A stretch of 64,000 nucleotides of DNA from Sycon ciliatum (Eukaryota; Porifera; Calcarea; Leucosolenida; Sycettidae). Under the pieces are notes generated by a model. That model was not told the origin of the DNA and ran no database searches. It was given only the letters and a program-made list of their open reading frames with translations. The stretch spans positions 41,065,924 through 41,129,923 of the forward strand of contig NC_088644.1 of the NCBI RefSeq assembly GCF_964019385.1, read 5' to 3'. Shown one piece after another: positions 11,603 through 22,824 of this stretch (its first letter is position 1; each line of letters opens with the position of its first letter). Position numbers and translations under genes: made by a program.

Positions 11603-14487
11603 TGTGAAAAGTACTTTCCAAACGGATAAGCACTCCAAACAAATACTAAACACCTAAACTTGAGGCTAAAGGTGAGAAACTGCGTGGGACGAACAGCTGA
11701 CCCAAATAGTAACACAACGTTCAGTTTATCAAATGCGGGCAGCATGCAAAACAGACAAAAGAGGTGTGTGCAGCCACTTTACGTGAACCAGGGAGAAGTA
11801 AAAATACCATACTGTATTTTTACTTCTCCGACCCTGGCTACAACTCAAAAATGCAAAAAAGTCTGTGCTGCTCACATGATCATGACGATGTCGATGATGG
11901 TTCAAGCAACATCGACCAGCGCTGCACGGGTTACCCAGACTCCGGAGAGTCGCGGGCGATACGGAGCGACTCGAGAGGCTTATCACGAGTTGAGTGTGGT
12001 GTAGGATATGCACCGCTCTAGCTACTGCGGACAAGCGTAGATCATTACACTGGCATCATGGCCGGCCATGGTTTTCGCAAACCTGCCTGGACGTAGGCAT
12101 GACTCCATGATATCTCCTCGTGGTAGTCTGCTATACTTAAGACAGTATTATTATATGATCGTCAACATGCCGGTCATTGTACATAAATGGCAATATCAGG
12201 CATCATGAGCCCCTGCATGCGCACGTGCAGGGCCCTGTATGCATACCTTGTTGGAGAGATTTCCATGGCTCTGTATACACCGGATTGCAGACGCGTAAAC
12301 CAGACGCGTGATACGCTGTAACTCGTGACTACTCCGTGACTCGTTTGGCTCTGCACAATATCTATCCACTTGCATGTGTATGGTATCCAACTACATTATC
12401 ATACACTACCTGGATACAAAATTAATACAATACGTTTGCCCTGGTTCATGCAGCCGGACAGTTCTGACTATGTCTTGTCGACTCTGCTGTCAGAACTCTT
12501 TTGCCACAACTGGCACAAGAGCATCACGAGACAGACCCATGTTCAAGCCATCAGATAACTAGTCGAGCCATTCACCCTCTCAACACCATTGCATGATACC
12601 AAGACTGGCAAGAGTGCAGAGTGTTCATGCCTGCAAGGATGTAAATGGTCACAACTCACAAGGTCCTACGTCAAGCGGCTGCCACGGGGACAATGCAGCT
12701 ACATGTAGATGAAGTAGACAGGCATTGGCATCTGTGTTTTGGCAGCCGCCACATCCGCATCATGCCATGCACGCACAGCACAACGAACAGTCAACGCTGG
12801 CCCAGAACATGGACTCGCATACAAAAGTGCGCACTGCCAGCAACAGACTGGCATGGCCCACACTGCCACAGCCATGCAAAAAGCTAAGACCTTTACACGT
12901 ATATAGCGACCGAACGGCATTATGTTTCCACAAGCCATATACATACATGTAAACAATGTACAGCCATGTACATGACTGATTGTGCATACCTGAAAAAGGG
13001 CAGGACATACATGTACATGTATGCACGTAGCAGTCACAACAGTTTTAACTGCTTTAATATGAACAGTCAGCAATCTGATGGGGCAGCCCATACACAGCAA
13101 GTAGCAAGTAGCAAAAATGAGATAATAATTTTCTCATTTTTTGCATTAATTTTGCTACTGATAATTCAGATGAGGCACACGCTGATCACAAGAAAGTAAT
13201 TTCGGCAGCTACAGCGGATAGTGGATAGGAAACATGGACATTCGGACAGGACAGATGCATGTAGGTTTACAGGCGACTGGATAAAAAAAAAGTTCCCTTG
13301 AGAATATTTTTAAATAATAATAATACACACAGCTCACATCTTCCCTGAACCTGTTAGACAGGAGCAGAGTCGACGCATCTGTCAACATTGTCAAGCCAAG
13401 TAAGTCTATCTCCTGCAGCTTGGAGAGTTAAGTATTCACATTAAAATGTTGGTAGGGTCCAGGCTAGGACATTCGCATGTGTGTTGTGCTTGACTGCTGG
13501 TGTTCGTATTCACTACACCGTTAAACAATCACATCCAAAGCCGACTCCACTCTACAGAGAGCCCACGTACATGTACTGTACATGTATGCCTGTTGCAAGG
13601 TATCCGGTCGGTTAGGCACGTGACATTTCGAGGGGTTCGGTTCATAGAAGGACATTTCGCGACTGTGCTGTTTCACAGCTTGATGTTTTCGCCACGTAAC
13701 AAATTCGGCGAGTACATTTCGACGAAGTTACATTTTCACCACTGTCCCTGTCGCCGAATTTCACTGAAAAACTGTAAGCTCTGCATAAGAAATCCTTCAT
13801 CTTAGTGACGCAATCATGGACGCTTAACTGTCCCGATTTTACTGGCCTTACATCGCGAGGCCGCATTGGTGGAGCAGGACCTGTACCTGAAAGCACTAGG
13901 TGTATAACAGCCAAAAATTCGGCGAAATGCACCCCCCCCCCCCACAAGGGATGATTGGTTGGCGAAAATTGAAGCATTCGTGCCTGCGCCCTGGCCTCTC
14001 TACAACGCTCTTCAAAACACTCTCGAACAGTTCTTTCTGGCTCACGGATATAACCGTCCGCACACCCTATCCCACCCAACCCTACCTGCGCTATGATAGA
14101 CCACAGAACAAGCACCCATCATGGATTAGAAGGAGTAGAATGGTCTGAGACGCCTGAAAGAGAACAAAGTTGTATCACCGGGAAATGAAAAGCACCAGCA
14201 TCAACAGCCGACACCTCACGCCGCGAGGAGCCATGAGTGATATCCGCGAGAATGAATACTTTTAAAATAGCTGCACAAGCTATGAATAACGTTAAGAAAG
14301 AAGCTCGCAATAAGAGCCCAGCATTTCATTCGCTTCTATTCTCCTTCTAGCAGTCCTCAGTGGTGCTGAGCTACCAGAAGAAAACATACCACACCAATTC
14401 TCTCCGCACACAAACCACAAAGCTAGCCAATACAAGGATAATGCAAGGGAGATAATACATGTACATGTAACCTCCTTCTAAAATAGG

Positions 14488-14610
14488 TAGTGCATGGCAG
14501 GGAGGGCCTAATGGCTTGTTTGTGTCCTTCAGGGTAGCCCTCGGGCCCACGGGCCTCACGCTAACCTGTCGGGCACTAACAAGCCATAAGGCCCTCCCTG
14601 CCATGCACTA
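14488..14610. mobile_element. Short palindromic MITE-like element
   Basis: The left arm TAGTGCATGGCAGGGAGGGC is mirrored at the right as GCCCTCCCTGCCATGCACTA, with the match continuing into ATGGCTTGTT/AACAAGCCAT. Arms of about 33 bp flank a short centre. It is non-coding and would form a strong hairpin. Confidence 0.8.
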
Positions 14611-16536
14611 ACTTATAAAAGACCATTTTGACAAAAGCAAATTTGTGGTCATATCCCGTGATAGCTATCTCCAAAAGGTTTCTCGTGAGTCAGTCAAGTG
14701 TCAAGTTCGGCAAGAAGCGTGTGTTCCTAGTTGGAACAATCAACTTCAAAAGGTTTCTGTTATGCTAAACTGTCCAGATAGTTCGGAACGTTTAATGTGA
14801 AGATCGAGGACATGAATAAACAGACAAGAGTGACATTGGACAATCTCACTAACTCCCACAGGCGCTCACTTCACAACGCTGCCAGTTCGCCTCCGTTGCT
14901 GTGCCAGATGATCCGTCGCTATCACTTCCAGCTCTTGGTACCCTCAGCCAACTTCTTGAAACATGTTTTCAGGTCTTCACCACAACTGCGGATGTTAGAA
15001 AGGCTATATCCAATATGAGACGGTTAAACACCATGTTAAATGTCATGTCAAGTTGTAGGCTCTCTCGCCTCTTTAGCTAGCTTTTCTCGCCACTATTCAC
15101 CATAGTCAATATAGTGATATATTTGACTCCCGTTGATGCATTATTATCTTCCGATAATTATGTTCTACGTAAGACAAGACAGGTAAATGAGAGAGAGAGA
15201 GAGAAAGAGTTGGGGTACGATTTGGGGAGGACAAAACATTACATGGCGGTCGCCACAGTCACAGATAGTAACAGTACTGGTGAGGCTACAGCCTACAGGC
15301 ACTACACTGACCAATAGGTCTCAGTATCGCCATGTCGGTAACGCACCAAAAGGAGAAAAAACGGAAGAAATCAAAAGCACAATACATAAAATTAATAGTA
15401 TTAGGAACTCAGATGGTGAGCCAAGGAAAATATTTATAACATGGAAATTGTGGGCACAAGTTATGCGATCGAGTACACCATCTAAATCAGATGTTGAGCA
15501 GTCAGACGTGCACAATCTAGCCAAACACTGACAATGAGTACTGAGACATTCCACGGCATGAAAGTCAGCTTGAGCACTGCTCGATAGCGCTAGTCAACAG
15601 ATGAAGAAGAAGAAGAAACGACGAGGACGGCCAGTTGAATGTCATACTTGTGATGCCGGTATACATTAGTTGGTCAATGTGTGTCCCAGGATGTGGTTTA
15701 CTCAACTCTGTGCTTAGTGTGTGCGGAGGAGCGTGTAAAAATTAATATGAACGATCTAGAAAATGATGTTGATCGTGACGATGGTGTGGTCACTACCGAT
15801 GCTGTTGATTGATCCACTGCCAATCTCGAATCTACTTCTGATGTCATTGCGGTTGTTGAGATAATCCAAAAGCCTCTTTTACGGGCAACAAAACACAATT
15901 TGCCAAGATGAAGGATGTTAACACAAATGAAGAGAATAATTGTATGAAGGAAAAAGAAGGAAAAGAAGGAAAAAGAACTTCAATAAGCCAACCTCTTCAA
16001 TCAGCACTACGGAAGAAAGCGGTTGTTGAGGCTGTTGACGATGACGATGATTGATGATGATAATAACAAGGACGATAGCAACTCTGCCAATGTTGCCCAA
16101 GAGCGAGCCACTAGTCCACTTGATATGCCATCTGGCGGTTGTTTCCGTGGCCGACCGCGTTTCTGCCAACTGAGGTGGACAGGACCATCATCACCGTCAT
16201 CAACATCATGATTGATCCAATCTGGAGTAAAGCATGCACGATGGAAAATAACAGCACAGGTCTACGAGATAGGTAGCTCCGGTTGTATAGTGTACTACTT
16301 CTTTTATCACATTTTCGTACATTGCATTCTATTGTGTTGTTTTCCCAAACAAGAGGCGTCCCCGCGCGCCATGGACAGGTTTGCTGGTCGGTTTGACGGC
16401 CAGACAGATGTTTGACAGATACATCCCGTACTAGACAGTTCATTGTACACAGTGCACAGAGAAGGAGCTTATGGCATGCTGACTGCCCTTTTGGCCAGGA
16501 ACACAGGTATTTGGCCATCCTAATCCGGTCGAAAAC

Positions 16537-16660
16537 TGTCTAGAGCCATGCTGGTCACGCACCCCCAAGGCAGTAACGGCTCACAGCAGCACTCAGATTA
16601 GCGGAACCATAACGACTGCCTAACATGTGGTAGACGGATCTTCCTTGGGGGCTCTAGACA
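16537..16660. mobile_element. Short MITE-like element, TGTCTAGAGCC ends
   Basis: TGTCTAGAGCC at the left and GGCTCTAGACA at the right, with CCCCCAAGG/CCTTGGGGG mirrored just inside. The total is 124 bp with no coding content. Confidence 0.65.
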
Positions 16661-17559
16661 GAGAAGGTAGCGGAAGTTTGACAATCCTAACCCGGCTTTG
16701 ATAGATCCCGCCTAGCACGTTTTGATGGACTATCACATGAATCCACCCTCAACACACAAACAGTGCTTGGTCACTCCACAGATACTGGACAGATACACTG
16801 GAGCTCAGTCATTGTCGCCATTGGGCCATTGCTCTATGTTGTTTTTGTTCCACGATGTTACTTCGCTACCAGGCTTGCTAGTGGAACTGCTGCACATGGC
16901 ATACAGCATACACTCCTTGCCCACTAATTTAACTCGTTTTTTACATTCGCTTCTATATGTTCAAGTAATTGCGCTTATTTCTCGTGCATGCGTACATTCG
17001 AATTCAGTAAAAATACATTCCGTCATACAGACATGTACTGATACATGTATTAGCGCGAACCCTTGCCGCTCGCCTTGTGCAATGCTCACTGCTCTTGGAG
17101 CATTTTGAGCACTCTTGGCGGGGTTTGCAGCTCTTTATAAAAATGCTTTGCTTCACGGAAACGTATTTCATTGTGAAGAGCTGCGCTTCGGTCCTCTGAG
17201 CTGTGCTGAGGAGCTCTAACAGAGCGAAACAGTTGCTGTCCACAGATTTGAGTACATGTACATGTAGATATATCCCTGTTGTTGCCTTCCTGCGTCAAGA
17301 TTCGGACAAATTCCAGTTGCATGATGTAGTAAAAGGACTATTCGTGTGCTGCGGGTGGGAAGTTGATTGAAAAGATGTCACATAGATCTGACAGGTTCAA
17401 AAGCAGTTCAGAATCGCTTGTCCAGAATAGGTGGGGATCACGATTGTCTATATCCCGCAGGCTTGTACTACAAAGAGCTCCATTTGCTTGGATATTCGCT
17501 GCTACACAGAGCTTAGGTTTGTCGCTGGTCTAATCCATCTCATCTTCTTCACGTTCATC

Positions 17560-17731
17560 ATGAAGGTCCTCGTTGCTTTCCTGGTCGTATGCCTTGCAGT
17601 GGCCGTGCGGTCCCAGAGCTGCAAACAGACTACCGCCATCACGTGCACTGGTGACTCGTACAGTTGCGCTGAGGTCACAGTCACTTGCAACTCCTACTGC
17701 ATGTCCGGATCTACGTATGCCAAGGTTCTAG
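17560..17731 (+). CDS. Ly-6/uPAR-like gene, exon 1 (signal peptide and half domain)
   Basis: ATG at 17560 starts a classic signal peptide (basic MK, hydrophobic VLVAFLVVCLAVAV, then RSQS). Cleavage is likely just before SCKQTT. The first five cysteines of domain 1 follow (SCKQ, TCTG, YSCAE, TCNS, YCMS). The exon ends at G|GTAAGT in phase 1, so the next coding base completes a Gly codon with exon 2. The open frame runs upstream to 17431, but the duplicate exon at 2598 conserves only from this ATG, which supports this start. Confidence 0.8.
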
Positions 17732-17908
17732 GTAAGTCATTCTATAGAGCTCTAAAAGACCCGAGGAATTAAAATCGGCGCAGCGAACCCCTTTCAGTCT
17801 TCAATATGGAAGCTAAGCTATTTTTTCCAACGCAACCAAGCCTCTTGTACGGGCAAAAAAACCACAATAATTATTACGAGTGCAACCTCAACAGCACCGG
17901 AAGAAAAA

Positions 17909-18030
17909 CGAGCAAAAAATGGCTGTGAAAACAGTCGAGAGAGCAAAAATGGCTGTGAAAACAGTCAAGAGAGCAAAAATGGCTGTGAAAACAGTCGAGA
18001 GAGCAAAAATGGCTGTGAAAACAGTCTAGT
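17909..18030 (+). repeat. Minisatellite, ~30-bp unit, about four copies
   Basis: The unit GAGAGCAAAAATGGCTGTG followed by AAAACAGTC and GA/AA is repeated in direct order about four times. Degenerate partial units (ATGGCTGTAAATACAGTC) continue to about 18070. It lies 180 bp inside intron 1 of the Ly-6 gene. Each unit contains the small palindrome GACTGTTTTCACAGCC-like, so the array could fold. Confidence 0.85.
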
Positions 18031-18317
18031 ACTACAGTCTAATGTCATAAAATGGCTGTAAATACAGTCTAATGTAAATAACAATTGTACTTCCAAATGT
18101 ACAACTACGATGTACTTAGTACAGTCATGTCAAAAACCGGCCTTGGACACCGAACACAACTGCCTCAGGACCGGATAGCCGCTTCAGCCACCACCCTCAC
18201 GACAGAGGTGGTCATGGCTGGCAGGGGACGAATCCGCCGTGCGCCCCGCAAACAAGCAATGCTGGATCTCAGCAGGGCAAAAGACAGCCGGCACCGGATC
18301 CACGACATGACCTGGCT

Positions 18318-19304
18318 CTACGGCTCTTTCGTCTTCTCTGAGACTAGAGACGCGACACGCTTGTAAAAGGTGGTGGCAGATTTCCCCATCCCACCACTAG
18401 CTGAGAAAACCAATTGCAGGAAGGTGGCATGCTCAATATCCCTGACGCGTTGGCCATAGTGTCGACGTTTTTCCTTCTCATGGCGCTGGTACGTGCTGGT
18501 GAGTGAGGAGGTCCGATTCGATTGCGCGAAAGGGTTGAAAACCCGTACATCGAGAAACACACGCTCGAATCTTCCACCCCACACACCACTAGCCGCCACA
18601 TCCAATCGGGCCTGGTCGTCAGTGATAGCGGTTCGGTACTGCAGCCTTTCTCCAGTTAGCGGCTGGAGTCGAGGCTCGACTGCCACATTCGTGGCAACTC
18701 TCTTGAGCAGATTCGCTGTCACGTCACGAAGCTCGTTGTGACGGATTGTCGGGTAGCCGCCAGTGCTGCAGGAAAGAGCGTGGGTCACATCGAATGGCTC
18801 ACCACACACACACGCTGATGGTAGGCGGCTGGGCTGCCATCCATACCGCAGAGCTAGGCCATCCCTGAACTTACTCTTGGATAGGGAGAACTCATGAGCC
18901 TTCAGTGGACGGCAGGTTAGCCAGCTGGATGCTCCAGATTCGCGGGCCAGGTGGATAGTGCGCTGCAGGCTTTCAGGAGCTGCGGTGATGAAAGACGCAG
19001 CAGCCTCCTGAATACGGCGGCGGGCTTCATTGCGTACCCTGGTCTTCACGCGACCCTCCCTCTTGCAGTCACACCGAACGCAGGTGCCGTTGCCGTTGCA
19101 CCGGCAACAAATGGCACTCTGCATCAGTGGGCTTGCTGCAGAGGCACGCAGAAGCTGGAAAATCCACAGAAAACTAAAAACTAGAGCTCGAAACGCTATC
19201 GAAACACTGTGTATTGAGCAGGGAGTGGTGCTTTCTTGCAGGCTTGCCGAATCGAAGGTTCGATGGACTTCTCGTGTTCTCTGGATGGCAGTCGTGAGAA
19301 ACAA
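18318..19304 (-). pseudogene. Retroelement C-terminal endonuclease-like fragment
   Basis: A 328-codon open frame on the minus strand. Residues about 65-85 hold a cysteine cluster (CCRCNGNGTCVRCDC). Later come a second zinc-type cluster (CVCGEPFDVTHALSC, then GGYPTIRHNELRD) and a block with DDQARLDV and FERVFLDVRVFNP. That acidic layout resembles PD-(D/E)XK restriction-like endonucleases found at the C-terminus of some retrotransposon polyproteins. I cannot name the clade. The first 50-60 residues are dispersed-repeat sequence fused in frame, so this is a transposon fragment in intron 1 of the Ly-6 gene, not a host gene. There is no reverse transcriptase upstream. Confidence 0.6.
19205..19300 (+). 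repeat. Dispersed repeat fragment with truncated hammerhead
   Basis: Plus-strand copy running from CGAAACACTGTGTATTGAGC through TTCGATGGACTTCTCGTG to TGGATGGCAGTCGTGAG. The CTGATGA half of the ribozyme present at 30898-30943 is missing at the left edge. It overlaps the start of the open frame at 18318-19304. Confidence 0.65.
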
Positions 19305-19472
19305 CGACCACCCAACTTGGGAGGCTCATGTTATCAGAGATGAGCAAAAGAGGGGAAGTTACGCGATCACGAAGCAAGACAGACCGGACGGCACTGTCTC
19401 TTTGTACTATACTACATGTACATGTGGAATGGAACTTGTGATGGACTAACAAACGGCAATATCAAGTAGTGT

Positions 19473-19521
19473 CACACGACGTACGTTTCGCCGTAAAGAT
19501 GCTGACGGATCATCAGGTGTG
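19473..19521 (-). ncRNA. Hammerhead ribozyme-like motif (CACAC type)
   Basis: On the minus strand: stem I CACAC, core CTGATGA, stem II CCGT/ACGG behind a T-C mismatch, GAA, palindromic stem III ACGTACGT, cleavage-site C, stem I GTGTG. It pairs with the copy at 20333. The only weakness is the closing pair of stem II. Confidence 0.7.
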
Positions 19522-19739
19522 CAGATTAAACTCGGATGGAGAGCCAAGGATTGAAATTCAAAAAGAGGACCAAAAGTTTACAAGTTATCCGAAATGAGCT
19601 GTGGCCGTCCTGTGCCGTGGTCCTTCGTCCTTCATCACCATCTTGTGATACCTAACATTATCAAAAAAGTATTCTTTCTAGACCAAAGAGTGGTATATTT
19701 GATAAAATTTAATAACGATAGAAATATGTACGATACTTC

Positions 19740-19778
19740 TCCAGACGTTTCGTTGTTCTGAACAACATCGTCAGTGGA
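19740..19778 (-). ncRNA. Hammerhead-like motif (TCCA type)
   Basis: On the minus strand: stem I TCCA, CTGACGA, a strong stem II GTTGTTC/GAACAAC, GAA, ACGT, C, stem I TGGA. One extra T sits between the core A and stem II, so cleavage activity is uncertain. Confidence 0.5.
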
Positions 19779-19805
19779 TAAAGAAAGTAGTTCTGTAGTA
19801 CTTTA

Positions 19806-19844
19806 TCCAATGACGATGTTGTTCAGAACAACGAAACGTCTGGA
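19806..19844 (+). ncRNA. Decayed hammerhead-like motif (TCCA type)
   Basis: Inverted partner of 19740-19778 with the same stems, but the first core base is A instead of C (ATGACGA). Loss of this invariant C should abolish catalysis. Confidence 0.45.
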
Positions 19845-20265
19845 GAAGTATATAAATAATATAATAATTATTCGCGGGATCCGCGTCGGCATCGCTTGAA
19901 TGTTCAGAAACACACAAACTAGCCTTCGCATCCGCAGGCCACCACTATGCCTGTTAACCTTAGTGGCGAATGCAGACCTCACAAGTGAGTCAGGGGAGAG
20001 GAGGTTAGTCTCTCAACCAATCGGGCGTGTAACGGCCCATAACCCTGTAAACTGCATCCTTGTTATTCTCACTCCGAGCTGTGAGTACTGAGTACTCAGT
20101 AGATTCTACACAGACTGTCAGGGCACAGTCAGTCACTCTCGACTCGCTACATGTAGCGCCTACGCCTATGCCATAATCATGATACTTGATAGTAATGGCC
20201 TAGGCCTAGCCTCCTCATGTATGACATTGTGATGTCATTGTGATGTCATTGTGATTGTGACATCG

Positions 20266-20330
20266 TTTCCATAATATTATGTCCTTTTCCTTTCTACTTT
20301 TATTATTGGCTCAATACTCGAGTTTCAAAT
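20266..20330 (+). repeat. Repeat preceding the 20333 hammerhead, second copy at 20858-20918
   Basis: The sequence from CGTTTCCATA through TGTCCTTTTCCTTTCTACTT to CGAGTTTCAAAT occurs here, followed by the hammerhead. It occurs again at 20858-20918, where an (ATA)n tract follows instead. This looks like a terminal repeat of one element family, truncated in the second copy. Confidence 0.65.
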
Positions 20331-20332
20331 TG

Positions 20333-20381
20333 CACACCTGATGAGCCGTCACGAACCATACGGCGAAACGTACGTCGTGTG
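20333..20381 (+). ncRNA. Complete type I hammerhead ribozyme motif
   Basis: All conserved parts are in order: stem I CACAC (20333-20337), CTGATGA (20338-20344), stem II GCCGT/ACGGC closing a 10-nt loop (20345-20364), GAA (20365-20367), stem III ACGTACGT (20368-20375), C17 (20376) and stem I GTGTG (20377-20381). Self-cleavage is predicted after C20376. The very short self-complementary stem III is typical of retroelement hammerheads, which may act as dimers. Confidence 0.8.
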
Positions 20382-20915
20382 AAACAACTTGTTTTGTAGT
20401 CAACTAGTCCATCACAATGTAATGCATGAGGAGTACTGTAGGAGTTTAGATTTCGGCTTGTACAATTCGTTCTCGCAAAGCTTCCCCCTTCTTAACTTAT
20501 CTTTGATATTTTTGACCCACCCAAGTTGGGTGGTGTGCTGCTTTGCTGCTTCGAATTGTAGTTAGACCGCTTTGTCAAATCGCCTACTGGTCTCGTCATC
20601 GTCCAGTGACAATCGACATTCTTTGTTCCGTTGGGACTGTAGCTTGTGCTCGTTCGCTTGCCTTCCCCTCTTTGGTCTTTCCATAACCTTGAAACTTCCA
20701 AGTTGGAAGGCTGTCGGTTAGCGCTACGGAAATGTGTTGAAGCTAGGTGTCAGGACGTCGAATGTTTCAGTACTCTGTCAGTTTTGTGCCTAGTTGTTGC
20801 ACTTTCTTACTGTATATAGTATCTAGTTACAGTGGTGGAGAGTTACTCTTTAAAACTCGTTTCCATATGTCCTTTTCCTTTCTACTTTTATTATTGGCTC
20901 AATACCCGAGTTTCA

Positions 20916-20954
<39 letters not shown>

Positions 20955-20956
20955 CT

Positions 20957-21616
20957 TTGGTGACTACCGAGATGGTGGTCCCCCCGGTGCTGGGATCCAC
21001 GGTGCCGACTGTGTCTGGACAGAGAGGGAGATCATCGACAAACCAAAATGAAACCAATATCCTCACCCATAGACCCAGAAGAAGCACAGCAAACTATTCA
21101 CTTGAAATTTATGCACGGAATGGACTTGGCCCACGCAAAATGGACAGTGGAAATGGGTGTGCAGTAGCAGAGAACCCAGCAACGGTGACGCGGAGCAGCG
21201 GTCAAACGACTTGTGATGCTGGTGGAGATGATGGAGCCATGTTGGAGGGTGATAAGGAGTGCAGTGAGACTGAGCATCAAACGGATGATGAGGAAGTGAC
21301 TGATGATGATGATGGTGGTGATGAGGACGATGATGATGAAGATGAGACGGAGGACGAGGATAAGGCGGAGGAGATCGAAGGAAAGGAGCGGGATGAGACG
21401 GAAGAGAGCGACGTGAGCAAAAAGTCAGCTGTATTTTGTCACTTGTTATCACGTCCAGATTGTCGTAGTGTGTACGATGATTCTCACTTTTCTGTTTTGT
21501 GCCGTGCAAGTTATGTTAAGCAGTTGAAGGTTCTGGAAGCTGTATGTATTCGTGTGCATATTCCTGTTCTTTGTAAACAAAAGAAGCATGTAGTCGCGCT
21601 AAAGTTGTTCTCGTAG
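20957..21616 (+). pseudogene. Penelope-like element C-terminal fragment with acidic stretch
   Basis: A 219-codon frame. About residues 90-150 are highly acidic (D/E runs with few K). The last 65 residues (CHLLSRPDCRSVYDDSHFSVL, then VLEAVCIRVHIPVLCKQK, ending LKLFS) match the tails at 29353, 38513, 49376 and 50361. The VLEA-x-I-R...P-LC-QK pattern resembles the end of the GIY-YIG endonuclease domain in Penelope-like retroelements. There is no reverse transcriptase, so the element is 5' truncated. (ATA)n tracts flank it at 20919-20952 and 21966-21985. A hammerhead lies about 200 bp downstream. Confidence 0.55.
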
Positions 21617-21817
21617 CTGGTTATCAGATGTAAATGTTGTGTCATGTTGCACTGTATCACCTCTTGCTTTGTGGCTGCACTCAGTTATATACGTTAGCAC
21701 TATGTTTGACACCTATTATGTAATGCTGTAGCACTTCCTTTGTTGTTCACACTTTTAATTAATTATGCTGTTATAAAATGTTCTATTTTTGTACACAGTA
21801 CCCTCAGTTCCGATACT

Positions 21818-21855
21818 ATTCACTGATGAGCGGAACACGAAAATCGATTTTGAAT
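21818..21855 (+). ncRNA. Hammerhead-like motif downstream of the PLE frame
   Basis: Stem I ATTCA/TGAAT (5 bp), CTGATGA, a short stem II region GCGGAACAC, GAA, palindromic AATCGATT and T17. It lies 201 bp after the stop of the frame at 20957-21616. Stem II is weak (G-C, a C-A mismatch, G-C). Confidence 0.6.
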
Positions 21856-22033
21856 AACATAAAAATCCTTAAAAATTCCATGAACTCGTTGTTGTTTGGC
21901 CATGTCTGCATCGATTATACTCCTAATTGCACTAATAAAATTGCTTTCTCCACGCCGACTCTTTAAATAATAATAATAATAATAATTAATATAGCAATCA
22001 AGGTAGGGTGACACGATACAATGACAGCACTGG

Positions 22034-22165
22034 AATATCGAGGTGCGATTTCTCACAAAAGTGTGCAGAAAACAAGGGTATACAACTTGTCACTTGTCAC
22101 GCTTAGTTCTTACTTGTATACCCTTGTTTTCTGCACACTTTTGTGAGAAATCGCACCTCGATATT
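22034..22165. mobile_element. Near-perfect hairpin element, 52-bp arms
   Basis: The arm 22034-22085 (starting AATATCGAGGTGCGATTTCT) is mirrored at 22114-22165 with no mismatch noticed and a spacer of about 28 bp. The perfect arms imply recent insertion or gene conversion. No coding content. Confidence 0.8.
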
Positions 22166-22600
22166 AATAATAATTAACGCAATAAAATAGAGTAAGCTGC
22201 GCACTCAGTACAAACACCATTAGCAAAACTTGTTTTCATGTAAATATAGAAGCTTGTTCCTAAACGTTTTCGTCGCCATCTCATCAGAGGATTACTGGCA
22301 AATCATCATTAGTTCTAAACTCAATATATATACGCACAATGCAAGTAATAATTTAGACCCTATCTAGCGCGAGAAATGAGAGCTGAAAGAAACATTACAT
22401 CAATCAACGATATCAGGTGACAACAGATGAGATAAATTCACCACTAGAAAGTAACCATGCAACCACAAACGAGAACTACTGGTCTAAATTCACAATTAAT
22501 TTCAAAGTAAACAAATTCTTTTTCTGCCTACTCTTACTCTATTTATTGCGTTAATTACATTTTATCTCCACGTAAGCTTAATAATAATAATAATAATACC
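22166..22600. mobile_element. PLE terminal-repeat remnant
   Basis: The stretch CGCAATAAAATAGAGTAAGC through TTGTTCCTAAACGTTTTCG matches 51449-51555 nearly base for base. The other end at 22547-22575 (TTGCGTTAATTACA...CGTAAGCTTAATAA) mirrors its start. It carries the hammerhead-like motif at 22258-22291. No open frame. Confidence 0.6.
22258..22291 (-). ncRNA. Hammerhead-like motif (TCCT type)
   Basis: On the minus strand: stem I TCCT, CTGATGA, stem II region GATGGCGAC, GAA, palindromic AACGTT, T17, stem I AGGA. Core and stem I are intact; stem II has only its closing G-C pair and a wobble. A truncated half copy is at 51536-51555. Confidence 0.6.
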
Positions 22601-22824
22601 ATCAGCCCCCATTCACCGGTTTTGACGGTGCTTCACTGATGTTGAATGAGAAGAATTATATCACTGCCTTCAGTGCTATTGTGTCGCTGAAGGGCTCGAT
22701 TTCAGATTTGATGACGGTTACTTTTCAACGGATTTTGTTTTGTTTTTGTTTTCTGATTTAGCTCTCTTGCTATTACTTCACCTGCTTGTGTTATGTCTCT
22801 TTCTAGCAGATTAGTTGTATAATA

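Larger units (their letters stand above)
11654..17430. other. Long intergenic region, mostly unassigned
   Basis: No convincing host gene. A C-rich run occurs at 13930-13942. A dispersed-repeat fragment lies at 14683-14750 (GTGAGTCAGTCAAGTGTCAAG). A basic AT-hook-like frame (KKKKRRGRP followed by CHTC) near 15606-15650 may be retroelement debris. The inverted-repeat elements at 14488-14610 and 16537-16660 are listed separately. ACATGTACATGT palindromes recur around 12.9-13.6 kb. Confidence 0.55.
19473..20381. mobile_element. Foldback unit bounded by inverted hammerhead motifs
   Basis: The two ends carry the same hammerhead type in opposite orientation (19473-19521 minus, 20333-20381 plus), both with CACAC/GTGTG stem I and ACGTACGT. 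Outside them TGTGATGGACTA is also mirrored (about 19437 and 20409). A second, smaller inverted hammerhead pair lies inside at 19740-19844. Penelope-like elements are known to have terminal repeats in either orientation that carry hammerheads. The interior has no recognisable reverse transcriptase, so this would be a non-autonomous or decayed derivative. Confidence 0.65.

Noticed and set aside
11603..11653. N-terminal extension of the CLN8-like protein
   Set aside because: The outer start is GTG; eukaryotic initiation is expected at the ATG at 11602, which also gives the family length.
17909..18030. CRISPR-like array
   Set aside because: The units are contiguous direct repeats without unique spacers, in an animal genome.
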